A stretch of 64,000 bases of DNA from contig NZ_PQSQ01000006.1 of NCBI RefSeq assembly GCF_002920575.1, positions 62,001 to 126,000 on the forward strand. The letters are read 5' to 3'. Positions within the stretch are counted from its first letter, which is position 1, and each line of letters starts with the position of its first letter. The notes below the pieces were generated by a model that saw only the letters and a list, made by a program, of their open reading frames with translations, had not been told where the DNA came from and did not search any database. The DNA is from Streptomyces sp. Ru73 (GTDB lineage Bacteria > Actinomycetota > Actinomycetes > Streptomycetales > Streptomycetaceae). Positions 32,689 to 41,526 of this stretch are shown here, one piece after another. Both the position numbers and the translations under genes were made by a program.

Positions 32689-33471
32689 GTGAGCGGCATG
32701 GGGCGACTGGTCCCAGCGGTGACCCGGGCACTGGACATACTCGAACTGTTCCTGGAGGCGGACGGCCCGCAGTCGGCCCCCGACGTGGTGCGCAAGCTGC
32801 AACTGCCGCGCACCACCGTGCACGAGCTGCTCACCACCCTGGCCGCGCGCTCCTACCTGGTGCCCGTCCCCGACCAGCCGGGCCGCTACCGCCTCGGCGT
32901 CCGCGCGTACCAGCTCGGCAGCCGGTACGCCGAACAGCTCGACCTCGCGGCCGAGGGGCAGCGGGTCGCCCGCGAGGTGGCCGCCACCTGCGACGAGACG
33001 GTGCACGTCGCCATCCTGGAGGGCGCCGACGTCATCTACATCGCGAAGGTGGACTCCACGCACGCCGTCCGCATGGTCTCGGCGGCGGGCCGCCGGCTGC
33101 CCGCGCACTGCACCGCGGTCGGCAAGATGCTCCTCGCCTCGCTCCCCGAAGCGGAGCTGGAAGCGCGCCTCGCCGACCACGAACTCGTGGCCCTGACCCC
33201 CGGCAGCATCACGGACCCCGAGGCGCTGCGCACCGAGCTGGCCGCCGTCCGCGAGCGCGGCACCGCCACCGAACACCGCGAGTCCAACCCGGACGTCTCC
33301 TGCGTGGCGGCCCCGGTCCGCGACAGCACCGGCCGCGTCGTCGCCGCGCTCTCCATCTCCGTCCCGATGATCCGCTGGACCGACTCCACCGAGTCCGAAC
33401 TGGCCGAACTGGCCACGAAGGGCGCCAGGGACCTGTCTACGAGCCTGGGGCACAGGGGGACTTGGCGCTGA
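32689..33471 (+). CDS. IclR-family transcriptional regulator
   Basis: The 260-residue protein has an N-terminal winged helix (VTRALDILELFLEADGPQ, then LQLPRTTVHELLTTLAA) and a C-terminal IclR effector domain (DETVHVAILEGADVIYIAKV, LPAHCTAVGKMLLASL, ESNPDVSCVAAPVRD). GTG 32689 has GGAGGG close upstream; ATG 32698 is nine bases later. The family usually governs aromatic or carbon-source breakdown. No target is adjacent except itself; the 3' end overlaps the convergent MFS gene by 35 bp. The O-demethylase operon 5 kb away is a possible but unproven target. Confidence 0.92.
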   Translation: MSGMGRLVPAVTRALDILELFLEADGPQSAPDVVRKLQLPRTTVHELLTTLAARSYLVPVPDQPGRYRLGVRAYQLGSRYAEQLDLAAEGQRVAREVAATCDETVHVAILEGADVIYIAKVDSTHAVRMVSAAGRRLPAHCTAVGKMLLASLPEAELEARLADHELVALTPGSITDPEALRTELAAVRERGTATEHRESNPDVSCVAAPVRDSTGRVVAALSISVPMIRWTDSTESELAELATKGARDLSTSLGHRGTWR

Positions 33472-34738
33472 GCGCCGCCGGGCACCCGGCCCGCGCGTGA
33501 CGATGCGTCAGCCCGGGCCGGCCACTCTCGGTGCCGCCCTCGGCGCACCCCGCCGGGCTCTCCGCCGGACGCATCGCTGTACGCACCGCCGTACGCCGCG
33601 CGACCGCCCAGACCGCGAGTGCGCAGGCGGCGAAGGCCGCGCCGAGGACACTGGAGCCGGTCCAGCCGGCCCTGGCGAAGACGGTCGTCGTGGCGGTCGC
33701 GCCGAGCGCGGAACCGAGCGAGTAGAAGAGCATGTAGCCGCCCACGACGCTGCTGGTGCGGTCCGGATGGGCCGTGGTGAGCAGGTGCTGATTGCTCACG
33801 TGCACGGCCTGCACGGCGAAGTCGAGGACGACCACGCCGATCACGACGAGCCACAGCGACCAGGACACCTGTCCGACGGCCGCCCAGGACACGGCGAGGA
33901 GGGCGAGCGCCCCGCCGGTGACGGCGCTCGCGGACCCGGCATCGGCCCACCGCCCCGCGCGGGCGGCGCCGAGCGCGCCGGCCAGCCCCGCCAGCCCGAA
34001 CAGGCCGATCTGCGCGGTGCTCAGCCGCCACGGAGCAGCCGCGAGCGGCAGCGCCAGCCCGCTCCACAGCGTGCCGAACGAGGCGAACAGGAAGAACGCG
34101 ATCAGCCCCCGCGAGACGAACAGGGGCTCGCGGAACAGCCCGCCCAGCGACGTCAGCACCTCTCGGTACGTGGCACGGCCGGTGCGGGTGTCGGGCGGCA
34201 GCATCCGCAGGACGAGGCACGCCAGCACCACCAGGAGCACCGCGAGTGCGACGTACGCGCTGCGCCAGCCCCAGAGCGCGGCCAGGCCGCCGACCGCGGC
34301 GCGTGCGCCGAGGATGCCGAGGACGACGCCGGACGTCACGACCCCGAGATTGCGGCCGCGCTCCTCGGGCGTGGACAGGGCGGCGGCGTAGGCGACCGTC
34401 GTCTGGACGGCGACCGCGAACAGACCCGCCAGGGCCAGCCCGGCGAGCAGCACCCAGGTACGGGTGGCCGTCGCGGCCAGTGCCGCGCCCACCGCGGTCA
34501 GCGCCAGGTGCCCGGCGATGAGCCGGCGCCGGTCGACGAGGTCGCCCAGCGGGACGAGCAGGGCCAGCCCCGCCAGATAGCCGAGCTGCCCGGCCGAGAC
34601 GACCCACCCCAGCCGGGCCTCCGGCACTCCCAGGTCGTGTCCGATCTGCGCGAGGACGGGCTGCGCGGCGTAGACGCTCGCGACGGCGACCGCGCAGACA
34701 GCGGCGAACAGTGCCTTCCGGCCGATGGTCAGGCCCAT
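33437..34738 (-). CDS. MFS efflux transporter, arabinose-efflux/Cmx-like
   Basis: The 433-residue protein has twelve hydrophobic helices and MFS landmarks: the A-motif GDLVDRRRLI after helix 2 and TPEERGRNLG in the central half. It resembles drug/sugar efflux proteins of the AraJ/YdhP type. The tail of about 40 hydrophilic residues may be unneeded. ATG 34738 has GGAGG upstream. The divergent HxlR gene and the repeated CGATCAG boxes between them suggest repression by HxlR. Confidence 0.9.
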   Translation of the reverse strand: MGLTIGRKALFAAVCAVAVASVYAAQPVLAQIGHDLGVPEARLGWVVSAGQLGYLAGLALLVPLGDLVDRRRLIAGHLALTAVGAALAATATRTWVLLAGLALAGLFAVAVQTTVAYAAALSTPEERGRNLGVVTSGVVLGILGARAAVGGLAALWGWRSAYVALAVLLVVLACLVLRMLPPDTRTGRATYREVLTSLGGLFREPLFVSRGLIAFFLFASFGTLWSGLALPLAAAPWRLSTAQIGLFGLAGLAGALGAARAGRWADAGSASAVTGGALALLAVSWAAVGQVSWSLWLVVIGVVVLDFAVQAVHVSNQHLLTTAHPDRTSSVVGGYMLFYSLGSALGATATTTVFARAGWTGSSVLGAAFAACALAVWAVARRTAVRTAMRPAESPAGCAEGGTESGRPGLTHRHARAGCPAALSAKSPCAPGS

Positions 34739-34753
34739 CCGCCTCACCCTCCC

Positions 34754-34849
34754 CGATCAGTGGTGCGACTCAGTGGTGCAGGTCGGTGCGCTGCGATCAG
34801 TAGCAAATCGCAACTGATCGGAGGTTACGGCAGAATGGTTTCGATCAGC
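34754..34849. promoter_or_regulatory. Cluster of CGATCAGT boxes between MFS and HxlR genes
   Basis: CGATCAGT occurs at 34754-34761 and 34794-34801. Its exact reverse complement is at 34813-34820 and a near copy, CGATCAGC, at 34842-34849. The second and third form an inverted repeat with 11 bases between arms. A 9-bp direct repeat, CAGTGGTGC, overlaps the first box. This looks like a set of HxlR operators covering both divergent promoters. Confidence 0.6.
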
Positions 34850-34866
34850 AACTCTTTGGAGGTGTG

Positions 34867-35325
34867 ATGACCCGGGACGCACCCCGCGCCGACGACGTGA
34901 CCTGGACCGATCCGGACTGTCCCGTGGCGCGCACGCTCGATCTGGTCGGCGACCGCTGGACCCTGCTGATCGTCCGCGACGCCATGGACGGGGCGCGGGC
35001 GTTCACCGACTTCCAGCAGCGCACCGGCATCGCGCGCAACATCCTCACCGACAGGCTGCGCCGCCTGGTCGAGCGAGGCGTCCTCGACCGGAGGACCGCG
35101 CCCTCCGGCAAGCGGCAGCTCTACACGCTCACCCCGGCCGGACGCGACCTGTTCACCGTCATCGTCGCCCTGCGGCAGTGGGGTGAACGCCACGCCTTCG
35201 CCCCCGGCGAGCCGCACTCCGTCCTCGTCGACGACCACGGCGCCCCGCTCCCGCAGCTCCGCCCGGTCGGCTCGCACGGCGACCTCGTCGACGCCGAAAC
35301 AACCTCCGTACGCAAGAACGACTGA
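34867..35325 (+). CDS. HxlR-family transcriptional regulator
   Basis: The 152-residue protein has the HxlR winged helix: CPVARTLDLVGDRWTLLIVRD, then FTDFQQRTGIARNILTDRLRRL and a GKRQLYTLTPAGRDL wing. The Cys at the start of this domain is a redox or aldehyde sensor in some relatives. GGAGG precedes the ATG. It is divergent from an MFS exporter, with repeated CGATCAGT boxes between the two, so it probably represses that transporter and itself. Confidence 0.93.
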   Translation: MTRDAPRADDVTWTDPDCPVARTLDLVGDRWTLLIVRDAMDGARAFTDFQQRTGIARNILTDRLRRLVERGVLDRRTAPSGKRQLYTLTPAGRDLFTVIVALRQWGERHAFAPGEPHSVLVDDHGAPLPQLRPVGSHGDLVDAETTSVRKND

Positions 35326-35367
35326 GGCGGCGGGCGCCCGTGGGGGATGCGCCCCGGGCGGGCTTCT

Positions 35368-35778
35368 CTACGGCCGGGCGTACGGCCGGGTCAGGATTTC
35401 CATGTTGTGGCCGCTCGGGTCCGCGAAGTACGCGCCCCGGCCGCCGAACAGGTCGTTGGTCCGGCCGGGTTCGGTGTGGCGCGGGTCGGCGTAGTAGGTG
35501 ACGCCCACCGCTTCCAGGCGGGCGATCATGACGTCGAACTGCTCGTCCGGCACGAGGAACGCGTAGTGCTGGGACTGGATCGGCTCGTCACGCTTCTCGT
35601 AGTAGTCGAGCGTCACGCCGTTGCCGAGGTCGACGGGGAGGAAGGGGCCCAGCGGGGCGCCGACCTCCAGGCCGAGGATCGTGGCGAGGAATTCGGCCGA
35701 GAGCCGGCGGTCCCGGGCGTAGATGGCGGTGTGGTTCAACTGGACGGCATTGTGCGCGTGCTGCTGTGCGTGCGGCAT
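35368..35778 (-). CDS. VOC-family protein (glyoxalase/dioxygenase fold)
   Basis: The 136-residue protein has two beta-alpha-beta-beta-beta units of the VOC fold. Candidate metal ligands are His in QLNHTAIYARD, His in SQHYAFLVPD and Glu in NMEILTRP, which are positioned as in metal-dependent VOC enzymes. Members range from glyoxalases to ring-cleaving dioxygenases and antibiotic-binding proteins. Which reaction applies here is not clear. GGAG is ten bases upstream of the start. Confidence 0.88.
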   Translation of the reverse strand: MPHAQQHAHNAVQLNHTAIYARDRRLSAEFLATILGLEVGAPLGPFLPVDLGNGVTLDYYEKRDEPIQSQHYAFLVPDEQFDVMIARLEAVGVTYYADPRHTEPGRTNDLFGGRGAYFADPSGHNMEILTRPYARP

Positions 35779-35996
35779 GAGTGGTGTCTCCGTGTTTCCG
35801 GGTCTTGGGTCGCTGAGAGGGGCGCCGAGAGGGGCGCTGTCGCGGAAGACTCGGAAGGAGGGGCGGGGCTCTTGCCCGCCTCGCGCTCACGCCGAGGCCG
35901 GGAGCCTCACTCGTGCATGGCCCATGGCCGACCCGGCAGTCACATGAGTGACCTTAGTGATCGGCCCGGGCCATGGCAACGGACTTATCGCCTGCC

Positions 35997-36824
35997 TTAC
36001 TTGAGGCCGTGTTTGCGGGAGACGAGCGACTCGGCCTGGCGGCGGGAGAGCAGGCGGCGCAGGGTGAAGACGAGCGGGGCGTTGCTGCCCACGGCGTAGA
36101 GCGGTTTGGGTCGGGGCGTCTCGATGGCCTTGAGGACGGTCCTGGCCACGGTCTCGGCGCTGATGCCGGAGGCCTCGTTGCGGTCGAGGCGGGCGGAGAC
36201 CGTGCGGAACGCGGCGGTGTACGGGGAGCCGTCCGCCAGGTAGCGGGTGCGGCGCTCACTGATGCCCGTGTTGATGGATCCGGGCTCGACGGTGGTCAAC
36301 CACACACCGTACGGGGAGAGTTCGCGGCGGGCCGCCGTCGCGAACGCCTTGATGGCCGCCTTGGAGGCCACGTACGAGGAGCGGAAGGCGAGCGGGAAGC
36401 TGGCCAGCATGGAGCCGACCATGACGACCCGGCCCCGGCGGCGGGCCCGCATGCCCGGCAGCAGCAGCTGGGTCAGCCGTACCGCGCCGAAGACGTTGAG
36501 CCGGAAGAGGCGTTCCAGCGCGTCCATCGGGAGTTCTTCGAGCGGCGCGAGCTGGCTCTCGCCCGCGTTGTTGACCAGCACGTCCACCGCGCCCGCCGCC
36601 GCGGCGCACGCCTCGATGCTCGCCGGGTCGGTGAGGTCCAGGGCCAGGTACTCGGCGCCGGGCAGCCGGTCGGCCTCGGGGATCTTCTCGGGGCTGCGGC
36701 TGGTGGCGATCACGTGGTAGCCGCGGGCCAGCAGTGCCTGGCAGACGGCCCGGCCGATCCCGGAGGACGCGCCGGTGACCAGCGCCGTACGCCGCTCCCC
36801 GCCGTGCGGGCTGCCGCTCGTCAT
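35997..36824 (-). CDS. Short-chain dehydrogenase/reductase
   Basis: The 275-residue SDR has the cofactor motif VTGASSGIGRAV, NNAG in the middle, catalytic Ser in VMVGSML and the YVASK pair. The early Arg after the glycine motif (TSRSPEK) suggests NADP. Its ATG overlaps the TGA of the flavoprotein gene as ATGA, so it is the last gene of a tetR-flavoprotein-SDR operon and probably acts on the same substrate. Confidence 0.92.
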   Translation of the reverse strand: MTSGSPHGGERRTALVTGASSGIGRAVCQALLARGYHVIATSRSPEKIPEADRLPGAEYLALDLTDPASIEACAAAAGAVDVLVNNAGESQLAPLEELPMDALERLFRLNVFGAVRLTQLLLPGMRARRRGRVVMVGSMLASFPLAFRSSYVASKAAIKAFATAARRELSPYGVWLTTVEPGSINTGISERRTRYLADGSPYTAAFRTVSARLDRNEASGISAETVARTVLKAIETPRPKPLYAVGSNAPLVFTLRRLLSRRQAESLVSRKHGLK

Positions 36825-38488
36825 GCCAGCCCCTTCGCCAGTGCCCGGCCCGCCGCGCGGCCGGAGAAGATGCAGCCGCCGAGGAACGTGCCCTCCAGCG
36901 CGTTGTAACCGTGCACCCCGCCGCCGCCGAACCCGGCCACCTCGCCCGCCGCGTACAGCCCCTCGAAGGGCGTGCCGTCGGGCCGTACGACCTGCGAGTC
37001 CAGCGTGGTCTCCAGGCCGCCGAGGGTCTTGCGGGTGAGCAGGTTCAGCCGTACGGCGATGAGCGGGCCGTGCGCCGGGTCCAGCAGCCGGTGCGGCTTC
37101 GCCACCCGCACGATCCTGTCCGCCATGTAGGCGCGGGCGTTCCGTACCGCCATCAGCTGCATGTCCTTGGAGTACGCCAGGTCCACCTCGCGGTCGCGGG
37201 CCACCACCTCCCGGCGCACCTGGTCGTAGTCCAGCTCCGGGGCGCTGCCCAGCGCGTTCATGCCGGAGACGAGGTCGCGGAGGTTGTCGCGGACGACGAA
37301 GTCGGCGCCGTGCTCCATGAACGCGGCGACCGGGCCGGTCGGACCCTTCTTGGTCCGGCCCAGCGTCATCTTGAGGTCCTTGGCGGTGAAGTCGGGGTTC
37401 TGCTCGGATCCGGAGAGCGCGAACTCCTTCTCGATGATGGACTGCGTCAGGATGAACCAGCTGTGGTCATGGCCGCCGGCCCGGATGTGCCGCAGGGTGG
37501 CGAGCGTGTCGAAGCCGGGGAAGAGCGGCGGGGGCAGCCGCTTGCCGGTGGCGTCCAGCCAGAGGGAGGACGGGCCGGGGATGATGCGGATCGCGTGGTC
37601 GGGCCAGATCGGGTCCCAGTTCTGGATGCCCTCGACGTAGTGCCACATGCGGTCGCGGTTGACGATGCTGCCGCCCGCGCTCTCGGTGATCTCCAGCATC
37701 CGCCCGTCGACGTGCGCGGGCACCCCGCAGATCATCCGCTCCGGGGCCGGGCCCAGCCGGTCCACCGGCCAGTTCTTGCGCACCAGGTCCTGGTTGCCGC
37801 CGATGCCGCCCGAGGTCACGACGACGGCCTGGGCGCGGAGTTCGAAGGAACCGGCCGGCGTCCGCGAGGACTTCACGCCGCGCGCCGCGCCCGACGGCTC
37901 CAGCACCGTGCCCCGGACGCCGACCGCGGCGCCGTTCTCCACGATCAGCTCGTCCACCTGGTGGCGGTGCTTGAACGTCACGAGGCCCCGGTGCTCCGCA
38001 GCGAGCACCGGCTCGCGGAAGACCCGTACCACCTCGGGCCCGGTGCCCCAGGTGAGGTGGAAGCGCGGTACCGAGTTGCCGTGCCCGGAGGCGAGCCCCG
38101 ACCCGCGCTCGGCCCAGCCGACGTTCGGCATCAGCCGCAGCCCCAGCTCGTGCAGGTAGGCCCGCTTCTCCCCGGCGGCGAACTGCACGTACGCCTGTGC
38201 CCACTGGCGCGGCCAGTGGTCCTCCCGCTCGCGGTCGAACCCGGCGGAACCCAGCCAGTCCTGCATCGCCAGCTCGTAGGAGTCCTTGATGCCCATCCGG
38301 CGCTGCTCGGGGCTGTCCACCAGGAACAGCCCGCCGAGCGACCAGAACGCCTGGCCGCCCAGGTTGGCCGCGCTCTCCTGGTCCACGAGCAGCACCTTGC
38401 GCCCGGCCCTGGCCAGTTCGTACGTCGCCACGAGACCGGCCAGGCCGGCGCCGACGACGATCACATCGGCCTGTTCGCGCTCACTCAT
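36821..38488 (-). CDS. FAD-dependent dehydrogenase, 3-ketosteroid dehydrogenase / fumarate reductase type
   Basis: The 555-residue flavoprotein starts with the FAD dinucleotide motif VIVVGAGLAGLVATYELARAG and closes with GLYAAGEVAGFGGGGVHGYN, as in the FAD_binding_2 family. Sections such as WSLGGLF and VVVTSGGIGGNQDLVRKNW fit the actinobacterial FAD-binding dehydrogenase group related to KstD. It oxidises or reduces a C-C bond next to a carbonyl; steroid activity is not shown. It overlaps both neighbours by 4-8 bp, so the operon is tight. Confidence 0.9.
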   Translation of the reverse strand: MSEREQADVIVVGAGLAGLVATYELARAGRKVLLVDQESAANLGGQAFWSLGGLFLVDSPEQRRMGIKDSYELAMQDWLGSAGFDREREDHWPRQWAQAYVQFAAGEKRAYLHELGLRLMPNVGWAERGSGLASGHGNSVPRFHLTWGTGPEVVRVFREPVLAAEHRGLVTFKHRHQVDELIVENGAAVGVRGTVLEPSGAARGVKSSRTPAGSFELRAQAVVVTSGGIGGNQDLVRKNWPVDRLGPAPERMICGVPAHVDGRMLEITESAGGSIVNRDRMWHYVEGIQNWDPIWPDHAIRIIPGPSSLWLDATGKRLPPPLFPGFDTLATLRHIRAGGHDHSWFILTQSIIEKEFALSGSEQNPDFTAKDLKMTLGRTKKGPTGPVAAFMEHGADFVVRDNLRDLVSGMNALGSAPELDYDQVRREVVARDREVDLAYSKDMQLMAVRNARAYMADRIVRVAKPHRLLDPAHGPLIAVRLNLLTRKTLGGLETTLDSQVVRPDGTPFEGLYAAGEVAGFGGGGVHGYNALEGTFLGGCIFSGRAAGRALAKGLA

Positions 38489-39179
38489 GGGGAGCCCCTT
38501 CGCTCTGGGTGCGGTCAGCGGTGCGGTCGGGGGTGCTGTAGGCCTCCACCACGTGCCGGAACAGCTCGTGGCGGCGCCGTCGTACGGCCTCGTCGTCCGG
38601 CTCCACCAGGCACTGCACGGTGGTGCCGTCGTGCACGGCGACCAGCGCGTGGCCCAGCCCCGTACGGTCGGTGACCCGCCGCCCGCCGCGGGCCAGCGCG
38701 GCCTCGACGATCGGCAGCAGGGTGTCGTGGATGGCCTGTTCGCGCGCTGCCATCACCCGGCGCAGCGACGGATTGCGCAGCGCGTGCGCCGTGAACTCGG
38801 CCGTCACGCGGTACCACGCGTCATCGACCGGTACGGCGTCGAGCACGGCGGTCAGCGCCTCGTCGGGGGAGACCGTCTCCAGCGTGCCCAGCCGGTCCAG
38901 GGCCTCCCGCAGATCGGCCAGCATCGCCGCCGACCGCTGCTCCCACATGGCGAGGAAGAGCTCGTCGAGCGAGGTGAAGTTGGAGTAGAACGCGCCCCGG
39001 GTGTACCCGGCCCGCTCGCACACCTGGTCCACCGTTGACCGCCCGAAGCCCTCCTCGGCGAAGACCGCCAGCGCGGCGTCGAGCAGCCGCTGCCGGGTCT
39101 GGGCCCGGCGCCGGGTGACGCGCTTGGGCCCCGTGGGCCCGGAGGCGCCGGTAGGTGCCGCTGTCCGCTGAGCTGTCAT
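38481..39179 (-). CDS. TetR-family regulator of the flavoprotein-SDR operon
   Basis: The 232-residue regulator has a TetR helix-turn-helix (TRQRLLDAALAVFAEEGF, STVDQVCERAGYTRGAFYSNF) and a variable helical ligand domain. Its stop overlaps the flavoprotein start by 8 bp, so repressor and enzymes are cotranscribed. A symmetric AT-rich element just upstream is the probable operator. The ligand is likely the substrate of the two enzymes. Confidence 0.92.
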   Translation of the reverse strand: MTAQRTAAPTGASGPTGPKRVTRRRAQTRQRLLDAALAVFAEEGFGRSTVDQVCERAGYTRGAFYSNFTSLDELFLAMWEQRSAAMLADLREALDRLGTLETVSPDEALTAVLDAVPVDDAWYRVTAEFTAHALRNPSLRRVMAAREQAIHDTLLPIVEAALARGGRRVTDRTGLGHALVAVHDGTTVQCLVEPDDEAVRRRRHELFRHVVEAYSTPDRTADRTQSEGAPHE

Positions 39180-39205
39180 GGGCTGGTCCCGCCGTCGGCC
39201 GCCGT

Positions 39206-39242
39206 TCGATACGTGAATGTATTCGATGCGTTCGTGTATCGA
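39206..39242. promoter_or_regulatory. TetR operator candidate
   Basis: Outer arms TCGATAC and GTATCGA are perfect over seven bases, with continuing partial symmetry (GTGAA against TTCGT) and an inner GAATGTATTC palindrome. The element lies 27 bp upstream of the tetR start. Its AT content is well above that of the surrounding DNA. Confidence 0.5.
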
Positions 39243-39269
39243 CAAGGGGTCCGACGCGGGCAGCAGCAA

Positions 39270-39305
39270 GGGCGGGCGGGGACGTACGACGCCCTCCGCC
39301 CGCCC
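39270..39305 (-). terminator. Hairpin terminator after the secreted-protein pair
   Basis: A 10-bp stem, GGGCGGGCGG with CCGCCCGCCC, lies 19 bases downstream of the minus-strand stop at 39324. Confidence 0.6.
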
Positions 39306-39323
39306 CTTCAGAGCCGCCGCAGG

Positions 39324-40181
39324 TCAGACGCCCGGCGGCAGGTGCGACGGCCGCCCGCGGCCGCGGGTCACCGCGTACCCGCCGATGCCCGCGAGCGCGG
39401 CGAGCACCGCACCGGCCGCGGTCCACAGCCAGCGCGCCGACCACCAGCCGGACGACCAGCCGCCGTCCGGCTCGGGCCGCGCGGCCGACCCCTGCACCAG
39501 CGGCGCGGCTAGCGAACCGTCCACGTCCTGCGCGCTGCCCGCGTCCGTGGTGGTCGCGGTCACCGCGGCCTTCACCGGCAGCCCGGTGTCGGCCGATGCG
39601 GTGCGCACGGCGGTGAGGCGGACGTAGTACGCGCCGGGCAGCGGGTCGTTCGCCCACGGCTCGGCGTTGGCGCGGACCGTGCGCAGCGTGCAGGACAGCT
39701 CGACGGTGGCGGCGTCGGCCGCTGCCGTCCTGGTCTGCGTGCCGTACCGGCAGGGCTGGCGGCGGCGCAGCCCGTCGTAGACGTCCAGCTGCCAGGTGGC
39801 GTCGCCGTGCCGGGCGTCGGCGCCGGGCAGGTCGACGGTCGCGCGCACCGTGGCGCCCTCGCCGGCGTCGGCCGGGAACTGCCAGTAGAGGTAGTCGCCG
39901 GTGGAGGCCGAGGCGGTGGCCTGCTGGCCCGGCCGGATCACGGTGGCGGTACGGAAGGAGGTGCCGGCCTCGGTGGGCGGCGGCGCGTCCTCGGGATCGG
40001 CGGACGCGCTCGCGGAGGCGGACGCGCCGGCGGAGGGGGTGGGGTCCTCGGCGGCCGCCACGGGCACGGCCGCGGCGGGCCCGGCGAGCGCGAGGTCACC
40101 CGCCACGGCCGTCCCGAGGAGGGCGGCACCGGCGAGCAGAGCGGCGGACAGGCGCCGCCGTACGGACACTGCGGCAGACAT
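39324..40181 (-). CDS. Secreted membrane-anchored protein, partner of the vWA protein
   Basis: The 285-residue product has a signal peptide (RRRLSAALLAGAALLGTAVAG) and a Ser/Ala/Asp linker. A beta-rich outer domain follows (TATVIRPGQQATASASTGDYLYWQF, broken by turns, then GAYYVRLTAV). A C-terminal membrane helix (WLWTAAGAVLAALAGIGGYAV) and a short basic tail end it. No enzyme motif is seen. It starts at the stop of the vWA gene (TGATG overlap), so the two proteins are made together and probably interact on the outer face of the membrane. Two Cys in the domain may form a disulfide. Confidence 0.82.
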   Translation of the reverse strand: MSAAVSVRRRLSAALLAGAALLGTAVAGDLALAGPAAAVPVAAAEDPTPSAGASASASASADPEDAPPPTEAGTSFRTATVIRPGQQATASASTGDYLYWQFPADAGEGATVRATVDLPGADARHGDATWQLDVYDGLRRRQPCRYGTQTRTAAADAATVELSCTLRTVRANAEPWANDPLPGAYYVRLTAVRTASADTGLPVKAAVTATTTDAGSAQDVDGSLAAPLVQGSAARPEPDGGWSSGWWSARWLWTAAGAVLAALAGIGGYAVTRGRGRPSHLPPGV

Positions 40182-41473
40182 CAGCTGGTCCTCCAGACGG
40201 TGACGCGCCAGCGCGAGATCCAGCCCCACACCAGTCCGGCGAGCAGGCCGATGAGCGTGACGGCGATGAGGAACCACCAGCCGTGGCCGAGGCCCAGGAA
40301 CGCGGCGTCGGACGCGGCGTGCGGCCCGTCCACCACGTCGACGGACAGCTCGACCGGCAGGCCCGGCGTGGTCTTGACCGAGGCGGGCGCGGAGAAGGCG
40401 TTGCTGACACGCAGGCAGACGGTCTCGGGGACCGGCTCGCCGTCCGCGTCCTCCGCCGCGCTGCCGTCGTCGGCCTTCGGGTAGCGCAGGCCGGTGGAGA
40501 GGACGTCCGTACGCCCGTCACCGGTGGCCTCACCGCGTACGATCTCCCGGCCGCGCAGCGTCGACGCGCGCAGCTGGACCCCGTAGTCGTCGTTGACGGC
40601 GCGGTCGGCCGCGACGCTCACCGAGGCGCGCAGCTCCTGGCCGGGGCGCACGTCCACCTTGTAGAAGCGGTGCTCGCCGAACTCCTCGCGGTCGGTGTAG
40701 AGCCCCGGTTCGAGCTGCGGGGCGCCCTCGCAGCTGTCCGTGCCCTTCGCCGGTTCGGGGGTGAGGGACGGCTCGACCGTGCGGTGCACCAGCTGCTTGA
40801 CGCGGCCGGACAGCTCGTCCTTGTGCTGCACCGAGGTGTACGTGCCGCCGGTGGCCTCGGCGATGCAGCTCAGCTGGGTACGCGTCTTGGCGTCCGGCAC
40901 CAGGCCGAGCGTGTCGATGGTCAGGTGGATGCCCTTGGCGGCCAGTTCACGCGCCACCTCGCACGGGTCGAGCGGCTGGCAGGTGTCCTCGCCGTCGCTG
41001 ATCAGCACGATGCGGCGGGCGCCGTCGCCGCCCTCCAGGTCGTCGGCGGCCTTCAGCAGGGCCGGGCCGATCGGGGTCCAGCCGGTCGGCGTGAGCGTGG
41101 CGACCGCGGTCTTGGCGTCGGTGCGGTCCACCGGCCCCACCGGGTACAGCGCGCGGGTGTCCTTGCAGCCCACCTTGCGGTCGTCACCGCGGTACTCGGC
41201 ACCGAGCGTGCGGATGCCGAGCTGCACCTCCTGGGGCACCGCGTCCAGTACCTCGTTGAACGCCTGCTTCGCCGCCGACATCCGGGACTGCCCGTCGATG
41301 TCGCGGGCCCGCATCGAGCCGCTGACGTCGAGCACCAGGTCGACCTTTGGCGCGTCCTTGGCCGATCCCGTGGTGGCCGGTTCTCCGGCCGCGGCGGTCG
41401 CCGGTGCGAACCCGCCCGTCAAACTGACCAGCAGGCCGCAGAGCGCGGCCGCCAGTCGCCTTCTTATGATCAT
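40181..41473 (-). CDS. Secreted membrane-anchored von Willebrand factor A protein
   Basis: The 430-residue protein has a signal peptide ending near ATAAAG and a vWA domain. The metal site is complete: DVSGS at residues 49-53, the Thr of TPTGWTPIGPAL, and ISDGEDT. A second beta domain follows (HRFYKVDVRPGQELRASVS), then a membrane helix near the end (WFLIAVTLIGLLAGLVWGW). vWA proteins of this layout bind partner proteins through a metal ion. The next gene encodes a similar beta domain with its own anchor. Confidence 0.92.
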   Translation of the reverse strand: MIIRRRLAAALCGLLVSLTGGFAPATAAAGEPATTGSAKDAPKVDLVLDVSGSMRARDIDGQSRMSAAKQAFNEVLDAVPQEVQLGIRTLGAEYRGDDRKVGCKDTRALYPVGPVDRTDAKTAVATLTPTGWTPIGPALLKAADDLEGGDGARRIVLISDGEDTCQPLDPCEVARELAAKGIHLTIDTLGLVPDAKTRTQLSCIAEATGGTYTSVQHKDELSGRVKQLVHRTVEPSLTPEPAKGTDSCEGAPQLEPGLYTDREEFGEHRFYKVDVRPGQELRASVSVAADRAVNDDYGVQLRASTLRGREIVRGEATGDGRTDVLSTGLRYPKADDGSAAEDADGEPVPETVCLRVSNAFSAPASVKTTPGLPVELSVDVVDGPHAASDAAFLGLGHGWWFLIAVTLIGLLAGLVWGWISRWRVTVWRTS

Positions 41474-41526
41474 CGCCGGATCATATGGAAACCGGGGCCA
41501 ACTGCCCAACTCGTGGCATGGCGCGC

